Source: a virus. Taken from it: a stretch of DNA of 62,068 bases. Positions 56,575 through 62,068 of this stretch are shown here, one piece after another. The stretch spans positions 1 to 62,068 of IMG/VR virus record IMGVR_UViG_3300037222_000092. One strand, given 5' to 3'. The notes beneath the pieces were generated by a model. The model was given only the letters and a program-made list of their open reading frames with translations, searched no databases and was not told where the DNA came from. Within the stretch, counting starts at the first letter, position 1, and the number at the start of each line of letters is the position of its first letter. The position numbers and the translations under genes were made by a program.

Positions 56575-57979
56575 TGGTTGCTCCGGTGTCTGTCGTATCG
56601 TCGAAGGTTGCCGCTGCCTCGTCGGCGAGATCGGCGGCAGTCGGCGCAGCAGGCGATGCATTTGGATCGAGCGGCTTCGGCGCGCGTCCGCGGACGAATT
56701 CTCCCAGCAATTTGATCGGAAGCATGTTCGACATAATCATCAAATCGTTGCCTTCTGGATCAGGCGGATCGTTTTCCAGCGCACGAATTTCGTTCGGGGT
56801 CTTCAGACCGAATGCAATTTGCGTCTTGTAGAGCGCGGCGCGGATTGAACTGTCGGCGCGCAGAATGCCGTCGACATTGAATTCCGGGTAATAGGCAATG
56901 GCTTCCTGCGGCAGCATCAGGGATTTCATGATGGCCTGTTCGATGCGTTCCAAATGAGGGCGCAGCGAATACATCAGGAACCACAAATTCATCTGCTCAA
57001 GACCGGTTCCCCATGCGGTCGATTTTTCGGTGTGGCCGATCATCGGCGGCGGCACCATGAACCAGCGGCACATCTGCTCGACGTGGAATCCGCGGGTCTG
57101 TAGGAGCTGCGCGTCTTCGGGCGGAAGAGAAACTGCTGTATTAAGTTTCCACGCTCCTTCCAGCAGAGGAACGCCGCCGGTTTGCATGGCACCGGAAAAG
57201 CGCTCGATCATCGCATTGGCTTGAGTGCGCTGTGTGTCGGTTAGATAAGTCGGCGCTTCCATGATTGCGCTTGGGCGCATGCCATTACGGAAGAATGAAC
57301 CGGCCGCTTTCTCGGCCGCCATTGCACTTGCTAGACCCTGACGTGCTTGTGATATCGGCGCGATGCCGACCAGGCCGTCGAGCGAAAACCCCTTGATATG
57401 CAGAACCTGAAATTCTTGTAGAGTGGCAATAAATCCCTGGAACGAATAATGATAGGTCAATGAACCGTCTGTATGTCGGCGCACCGTGACGCGGTCCGGC
57501 CGCATCGGCGTGATTGCGACAATTGGATTGTCCGGCCCAGGCTGACTGGCAACATCACCCTCATCGTTGCGGCGGATGATGGCCCCGTATGAATTACCCC
57601 ACAGCAGAATGGCCGCGACTGTACAGGTCCAGAATTCCACCGCCGTCATATCGGCATTCGGCCGATCGTGTAGCAGCCTATAAAGAGGATGCGTGTCGTC
57701 GACTACGCCTTGGCCGTCTTTGTTCCGCTTGTAGATGAAAAGTGGCAGCGTGGCGATCGTTTCCGCTATCAACCGAACGCATGCCCAAACAACATCGAGC
57801 TGCAGTGAGGAATCGACGGTGACGACTTCGCCAGCGTGTGTCGGCCCGCTCGAAAAGAAATGGTAGAGCCGCGGATCGGTAAGGCCAAGACCGCGCGCGA
57901 GAATAGAAACATTCTTGAGCGCAACATTTGTCAGGGTTGGCCCTAACAGGGCCACAGTCGCCTTCGAGATCATACCCAT
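56561..57979 (-). CDS. Portal protein, HK97 type
   Basis: 472 residues. 'RLIAETIATLPLFIYKRNKD', 'MTAVEFWTCTVAAILLWGNS' and 'PPEDAQLLQTRGFHVEQMCR' plus 'VPPPMIG' are standard HK97 portal blocks. It forms the dodecameric DNA channel. The last 14 bases overlap the protease gene. A fragment resembling its 'DAQLLQTRGFHVEQMCR' block occurs in the Tat-leader gene at 8592. Confidence 0.93.
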   Translation of the reverse strand: MGMISKATVALLGPTLTNVALKNVSILARGLGLTDPRLYHFFSSGPTHAGEVVTVDSSLQLDVVWACVRLIAETIATLPLFIYKRNKDGQGVVDDTHPLYRLLHDRPNADMTAVEFWTCTVAAILLWGNSYGAIIRRNDEGDVASQPGPDNPIVAITPMRPDRVTVRRHTDGSLTYHYSFQGFIATLQEFQVLHIKGFSLDGLVGIAPISQARQGLASAMAAEKAAGSFFRNGMRPSAIMEAPTYLTDTQRTQANAMIERFSGAMQTGGVPLLEGAWKLNTAVSLPPEDAQLLQTRGFHVEQMCRWFMVPPPMIGHTEKSTAWGTGLEQMNLWFLMYSLRPHLERIEQAIMKSLMLPQEAIAYYPEFNVDGILRADSSIRAALYKTQIAFGLKTPNEIRALENDPPDPEGNDLMIMSNMLPIKLLGEFVRGRAPKPLDPNASPAAPTAADLADEAAATFDDTTDTGATNAQS

Positions 57980-58006
57980 AAGGCGAAAACCTTTATCGCG
58001 GCGGAA

Positions 58007-59662
58007 TTATTTGGCGTTTACGGCGGCCAACCCAGAGATGACAGGAGCTTTAAGAAAACTATCGAGCCCGCCATTGGGCTTGGTCGCGTTCATCAAGCCG
58101 ACGGCCATGACACCAGCCACCACGCCGTCGATCTTTTCAGCGGCGCGCTCCTTGTCTGGTTTGATGTTGCCGGCCGGATCCTTGCGATAGGTGGCGTTGC
58201 CGAACATCCATTCCAGAACAGGGTGATTGCCGTGCTCGAGCTTGCCGGAAGTAAATAGTTTTTCCATTTCCGCCGACGCCTCGGCCATCGAGCCGTAACC
58301 CTGGCGGAATTCCTTGCAGGGCAAACCCTCTTCCTGCAGATGAATGGCGACTTGCATCGCGCGCCAAGGATCGTAACCGATCATCGTGCAGCCGAACGCA
58401 GTCGCATCCTCGCAGATTTGATGCTCGATGAAATCGTAATCGGTAACATTTCCCGGCGTGGTCTTTAGCGCGCCTTCCGCAACCCATCGCTTATATGGAG
58501 TGCGCGGTGAATCGCGCTCGGCAACCGTGCTTTCCGGAAGCCAGAATCGCGGGATCAACGTCACACGACCTTTCTCATCTTCCGGCGGGAACGCCCAGAC
58601 CGCGGCAGTGATGTCCGACGTAGAACCCAGATCGAGACCGAGATAGGCTTTGCGTCCACCGCCCATGAAACGCTGCGGCAGTGCCTTCCAATAAATCTTA
58701 TCGGTTGGTGCCGCCGTATTCTCCGACCAACGGTGCATCGGAAACCAACGCTTCGCCTGCTCCACCCAGATATTGAGATGATACCGCTTGAAGTCGTTTT
58801 CCATGCGCGGGCTTTGGATTGCCCGCTTGCACTCGGACTCGAGAAATTCACGCTTCAGCGAGATTCCGAGATTTGGGTTTGCCTTTGCCCACACATCGGG
58901 CGAGGTCCAATCGCAATCCTTGTCTGCCTCATAGATGAAAACGTAGGTTTCTGGGTCAAGCGAAGGGTCTTCCAGAATCCGCTTTGACGTTTCGTAAAGA
59001 TCGAAGCCGTAAGTCTTTATTTCGCCCGCGGTCGAGATGGTCAGATCAAGCGGTTGGCGCCGAGCACCCATTCCCTGAATTAAAAAGGTGTGGAGTTTGC
59101 CGTCGCGCCAGGCGTGTGCTTCGTCGCCGATATTGGCGTGCGGCGAAAGACCGTGCTTGCCGTAAGCCTCACCAGAGAGGGGGCGAAACCCCGCCATAAG
59201 TGCGGGGCAAAATAAACCGGTCTTAGTTACCTCGTAGAGATTTGAAAGCGGCTCAGACAACGCAACCATGCGCGCGGCGATATCGAACACGACGGAGGCT
59301 TGTGCCTTGTCGAGTGCATGCGAGTAAACCTGTGCGCCAGCCTCGCCGTCCCCAACCGTCAGCAAGTGTCCGACGCCAGCGGCCCAAGTCGACTTCGAAT
59401 TTTTGCGAGGCATCCAACCACGCACAAAACGATAACGGCGCGATCCGTCCTTGCGCCGGCGCCAACCGAATATCTGCCGGGTGTGAAAAGCCTCCCACGG
59501 ACTCAGGTGGAAAGTCTTTCCGGCCCATTCAGCATCGACGAAAGAGAGAAACCGTGGAAAAAAACCGACCGCCGCGTCCGCCTTGGCTTTGTCGAAGTAG
59601 TAGGGGCTGCGGGGGGCTTTGACTTTTTTCGGTTCTACCAGAACGGAACTGATCGACATCAC
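58007..59662 (-). CDS. Terminase large subunit
   Basis: 551 residues. The ATPase has a Walker-A-like 'GWMPRKNSKSTWAAGV' and a Walker B with DEAH ('ANIGDEAHAW'). The nuclease domain begins at 'YLGLDLGSTSDITAAVWAF' (first acidic residue), with further acids in 'MIGYDPWRA' and 'EKIDGVVAGVMA'. This is the Terminase_1/HK97 type that translocates and cuts DNA. Confidence 0.94.
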   Translation of the reverse strand: MMSISSVLVEPKKVKAPRSPYYFDKAKADAAVGFFPRFLSFVDAEWAGKTFHLSPWEAFHTRQIFGWRRRKDGSRRYRFVRGWMPRKNSKSTWAAGVGHLLTVGDGEAGAQVYSHALDKAQASVVFDIAARMVALSEPLSNLYEVTKTGLFCPALMAGFRPLSGEAYGKHGLSPHANIGDEAHAWRDGKLHTFLIQGMGARRQPLDLTISTAGEIKTYGFDLYETSKRILEDPSLDPETYVFIYEADKDCDWTSPDVWAKANPNLGISLKREFLESECKRAIQSPRMENDFKRYHLNIWVEQAKRWFPMHRWSENTAAPTDKIYWKALPQRFMGGGRKAYLGLDLGSTSDITAAVWAFPPEDEKGRVTLIPRFWLPESTVAERDSPRTPYKRWVAEGALKTTPGNVTDYDFIEHQICEDATAFGCTMIGYDPWRAMQVAIHLQEEGLPCKEFRQGYGSMAEASAEMEKLFTSGKLEHGNHPVLEWMFGNATYRKDPAGNIKPDKERAAEKIDGVVAGVMAVGLMNATKPNGGLDSFLKAPVISGLAAVNAK

Positions 59663-59668
59663 ATTCGA

Positions 59669-60271
59669 TCAATTTAATTTGCCGGCGTTCTGCAGATAGC
59701 CGAGTGGCGATAGTGGTGGGGCCTCCGGTGCTACACCATCCGGCATTTCCGACGCAGGCTTATCGTCCGGGTGAGGTGGCTCTTCCCCAAAGAATCCACC
59801 CATCGCCGCCGGCATCGCCGCTAGGCCGCGGAGAATATTTTGCCTTGCCGCAGGATTGAGCCCGAGCCGATCTTCAAGTGACTGCAGAACGCGCTCGAGA
59901 TCGAGCATGTCCTTGAACATCGGATGCCGCGCCAGGCGCTCGCCATGGTTCGACGCGATCTTGTACCAGGTCGCTTTGCCGTCGAGCTGTTCCTTGCAAC
60001 CAACCCATCGGTGAACGTAGGAAGCCCAGCGACCATAAGCGGTTATATCGACCGGGCGCGCGATGCGACGCTGCAGATAGTCTTCGATGATCTTTGTGAA
60101 GATCGCCTTCTCGCGATCGTGCGTCAGAAATTCCGGCGGCAATACCACGGCGAGCGCAGGACGCGCGCGCGAATCTTCCTTACCGGCATCGTTCAACGCC
60201 AGTTTTCGTTTGCCTGGATTTCCTTTAAGCGCCTTCACCGCATCCGGTTGGGCGTGACGACCACGTGACAT
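59669..60271 (-). CDS. Terminase small subunit, P27 family
   Basis: 200 residues. 'RGRHAQPDAVKALKGNPGKR' is the P27-type N-terminus, and the helical middle ('EKAIFTKIIEDYLQRRIARP') and 'ASYVHRWVGCKEQLDGK' fit as well. It recognises the packaging site. There is no clear Shine-Dalgarno before the ATG; several hairpins lie in the leader. First structural gene of the late operon. Confidence 0.85.
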   Translation of the reverse strand: MSRGRHAQPDAVKALKGNPGKRKLALNDAGKEDSRARPALAVVLPPEFLTHDREKAIFTKIIEDYLQRRIARPVDITAYGRWASYVHRWVGCKEQLDGKATWYKIASNHGERLARHPMFKDMLDLERVLQSLEDRLGLNPAARQNILRGLAAMPAAMGGFFGEEPPHPDDKPASEMPDGVAPEAPPLSPLGYLQNAGKLN

Positions 60272-60293
60272 TTATTCGATTCATGAAAAGGGA

Positions 60294-60349
60294 CCGCTCG
60301 AAAGCATGGTGCGCGACGAGCGGCCCAAGTTTGTGTTCCGGGAGGAACG
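60294..60349. promoter_or_regulatory. Structured leader of the late operon
   Basis: Two hairpins upstream of TerS: CCGCTCG (60294-60300) with CGAGCGG (60317-60323), and GTTCC with GGAAC around GGGA, about 60334-60347. Transcribed from the minus strand they form the 5' region after the terminator at 60411-60440. They could be recognised by an antitermination complex; no promoter hexamers stand out. Confidence 0.45.
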
Positions 60350-60410
60350 CTCAATGAGGAGCAGAGCAAGACCCAAGGATCACGGGCCGAGCTCCTACCT
60401 TTAGAAACGA

Positions 60411-60440
60411 AAAAACCGGACGCAATTAAGCGCCCGGTTT
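60411..60440 (-). terminator. Terminator between early/ParB block and TerS
   Basis: Stem AAACCGG(60413-60419)/CCGGTTT(60434-60440) extended by CGC/GCG, with a short AT-rich loop. The minus-strand transcript continues into a T-run (complement of 60409-60415). Polymerase arriving from the ParB-like gene or the 28-residue ORF would stop here unless antiterminated, which is where the NusG-like protein could act. Confidence 0.78.
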
Positions 60441-60462
60441 TCTGTTCGGTTCTCCAAGCCAC

Positions 60463-60549
60463 CTACCGCGGCTGATTGGGCTCGTTCGGTTTGTTCGGAG
60501 GATTCGGTTCGTTCGGCTTGTTCGGGGGATTCGGATCGCTATGGAGCAT
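60463..60549 (-). CDS. 28-residue Pro/Asn repeat peptide
   Basis: Start ATG at 60549 with AAGGAGAG upstream, a strong site. The peptide is a repeat of PNPPNKPNE units and ends right before the terminator. Its good ribosome binding site and short length suggest a leader-type peptide or a small structural peptide. Too short to judge by coding statistics. Confidence 0.5.
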   Translation of the reverse strand: MLHSDPNPPNKPNEPNPPNKPNEPNQPR

Positions 60550-60978
60550 GTCGCACTCTCCTTGTTTGACGGGGCGGATAACAGATCAACAGTAATGTCT
60601 GCTGAATGTTCCAAGCCTCTACTATTAGAACGGCAAAGCCCGGCGCGATGGCCGGGCTTGCAGATCGGATATCCGACAAGGAAGTGTGCGTAGCTAGAGC
60701 AAATCTCCGCGGTTGCGAAGATTTTGCCCCATGTAGCGGGATATTCTCTCGGCTCCCCGCCGCTGTATCGTGCTTTGATCTCCATTGAGACCCGCCCGAC
60801 GCAACCTCAGAATGGGATTCTGGACGCCTGATTAAGGCACAGATTCGGTCATGCCCGTCAAGCATATACTATTGCTTGTGGGTATCAGCCGGCCGGATGG
60901 CCAGAAACCCCTATAAAACGGCCTAAAATGCGGCAGGGTGTCTGGTCCAGCAATTTTAACGGCCGACATCAATCACCT
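60550..60978. other. 429-bp gap between ParB-like gene and leader peptide
   Basis: No convincing gene. The ORFs here are antisense or low quality. A perfect 9-bp hairpin (60636-60644 with 60651-60659) is present with no long T-run. An inverted AAGCA/TGCTT pair lies at about 60861-60878 next to TATACT. Possible contents are a late promoter or the cos site; none can be identified by reading. Confidence 0.4.
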
Positions 60979-62007
60979 CTATTTGGTCGCGCTGCGTTTT
61001 TGGGTACGTTTTCGACGAACGTCATCAACTATTTTTGCAAAGGAATTCTCGTTAAGCACGCTGCGAATCTTGGCTGACTGTTCGGCATTTGCAACATGGC
61101 CGGACGCGGCGAGCAATATATCGACGACGATAAGAAGTCTTTCCGATAGTTCCGGCACCTCGCCGATTGTTATATTCCCGATAGAACGGCCGTCGCCGAT
61201 CTTGATGTGATCAAAAATTGCCGATTTAGTCTCAGCTCCAGCGGCGCGCTCAATTCTGCGCTTGTTCAATCTTCTTTCCTTAACCCGTTTCCCCATAACG
61301 CTTACGGAAGCCGCCCCACCGGATTTCAGTATTTTATCCTGCTGTTCTTTAGGCAGAACAGAGAATTCCTTTCCAGCCGATACCGACGCTGTGCCCGATT
61401 GAACCGCAGCTATCAATCCTGGTGAGCCGTTGCGCAAAACATGCTTAGCATCCCGAATTGTCGGTATGCTGACATTCATCAATGTCGCAGCAGTTTCGAT
61501 ATCCATGCCAAAACCATCGCCGATGTGAGCGCGGCGCTTTCCTTTTCCCTGCCCAACGCCAACCTCGGACAATCGATTCTCAGCAGGGTATTTCGCTTGT
61601 TTTGCAGGCCGGTCTGGGTTTTTCAGCGGCAAGAGTAACCTACCGGCTTTGTCGCGAGCACCCGCCTTGCGCGGCCGACCCCTGCCATCGTTGTTTATTC
61701 CGAAATCAGATATTTGAGCGGCGATCAACGCGCGCTGGCTGGCATCCAAATGCCGGCGCCGAAGATTCTTGCTGATGACGAAGGCGAGCGCATCCTTCCC
61801 ATCGTAAGTTTTGAATCTTGTCGCGACCTGGGCGGCATAGCAGGCGTTAAAGCGGTTTCTTCCGTCTAAGATTGCACCGTCATAAAGAATGATTGGCTCG
61901 CGCAGTCCGTGAATGCGGATATCTTCAACGAGTTCACGAAACTGCTGACCTTCAAGCAGTGGAAAGATATTGGCAAGCGGATGAAAGGCTATTTCTTGGC
62001 TAGACAT
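60979..62007 (-). CDS. ParB/RepB-like DNA-binding protein
   Basis: 342 residues. The ParB N-terminal domain covers about 1-100: 'EGQQFRELVEDIRIHGLREP', 'ILDGRNRFNACYAA' (the GxRR-type nucleotide motif appears as GRNR) and 'NLRRRHLDASQRALIAAQI'. An HTH region follows at about 170-215 ('IETAATLMNVSIPTIRDAKH'), and the C-terminus is basic. No ParA partner gene is seen nearby. The gene spans the circle junction. It may bind the parS-like site at 10607 or a site of its own; some phage ParB-like proteins act as regulators or in packaging. Confidence 0.85.
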   Translation of the reverse strand: MSSQEIAFHPLANIFPLLEGQQFRELVEDIRIHGLREPIILYDGAILDGRNRFNACYAAQVATRFKTYDGKDALAFVISKNLRRRHLDASQRALIAAQISDFGINNDGRGRPRKAGARDKAGRLLLPLKNPDRPAKQAKYPAENRLSEVGVGQGKGKRRAHIGDGFGMDIETAATLMNVSIPTIRDAKHVLRNGSPGLIAAVQSGTASVSAGKEFSVLPKEQQDKILKSGGAASVSVMGKRVKERRLNKRRIERAAGAETKSAIFDHIKIGDGRSIGNITIGEVPELSERLLIVVDILLAASGHVANAEQSAKIRSVLNENSFAKIVDDVRRKRTQKRSATK

Positions 62008-62067
62008 CGTTTTCCTCCATTGAACGAAAAAAAATAATTACGGAATCAGCGGATATGCGTGCGCGAT
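61942..62067. repeat. Terminal redundancy, right copy
   Basis: Exact duplicate of bases 1-126. Removing one copy gives the circular length of 61,941 bp. Confidence 0.92.
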
Positions 62068-62068
62068 A

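Noticed and set aside
60354-60428. 24-codon plus-strand ORF with GGAGG upstream
   Set aside because: The GGAGG is part of a hairpin in the TerS leader, and the ORF ends inside the terminator; probably coincidence.
60426-60785. 119-codon minus-strand ORF
   Set aside because: Runs through a hairpin and over the better-supported 28-residue ORF in another frame; low-complexity C-terminus.
1-62068. CRISPR array, insertion sequence or rRNA
   Set aside because: No regularly spaced repeats with spacers, no transposase gene and no rRNA-like sequence were seen.

Overview
The window reads as one complete temperate phage genome with long-tailed (siphovirus) morphology. The first 126 bases are repeated exactly at the right end (61942-62067), so the contig closes into a circle of about 61.94 kb. 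A ParB-like gene runs across the junction. The host is most likely an alphaproteobacterium of the Rhizobiales (Bradyrhizobium or a relative). The evidence is a phage-borne 3' half of tRNA-Pro(CGG) used as attP, phage copies of the alphaproteobacterial cell-cycle proteins GcrA and GapR (DUF2312), a consensus parS site, a dense GANTC cluster, and tail-tip genes in the order seen in gene transfer agents.

Layout. (1) 9.9 kb leftwards to 0.2 kb, minus strand: the lytic early operon. It starts at a Cro-like gene and runs through small genes, GcrA, an HD-domain protein, a GapR-like protein, a DNA methyltransferase, a replication protein with an iteron-like GANTC cluster, a NusG-like factor and an HNH protein. 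Across the circle junction it continues into the ParB-like gene. (2) 9.9-15.6 kb, plus strand: CI-like repressor, small membrane proteins, a parS site, a second methyltransferase, an HNH-like protein, excisionase, integrase and an AT-rich PD-(D/E)XK nuclease moron. attP follows at 15.70-15.75 kb with paired arm repeats on each side. (3) 15.9-19.4 kb: a divergent pair of accessory operons of small unknown proteins. (4) 60.3 kb leftwards to 19.7 kb, minus strand: the late operon. Its order is TerS, TerL, portal, protease, major capsid, a free-standing HNH gene, glycosyltransferase plus methyltransferase, connector, a 12.6 kb block rich in exported proteins (GH9-like glycosidase, SGNH esterase, metalloprotease, lectin modules), head-tail and tail genes (with a -1 frameshift), tape measure, tail tip, lysis genes, and a strong terminator at 19.70-19.73 kb.

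How it fits together. CI-type control is visible as three near-identical palindromic operators, two of which overlap divergent promoters for the lytic and the integration operons. The NusG-like gene sits at the end of the early operon, just before the late genes, as expected of an antiterminator. The least ordinary features are the cell-cycle set (GcrA, GapR, GANTC-rich putative origin, parS), the exported carbohydrate-active block inside the head-tail cluster, a recurring gene-junction repeat, and a Tat leader fused to a portal-like fragment. All functions are inferred from sequence reading alone; no database search was run.
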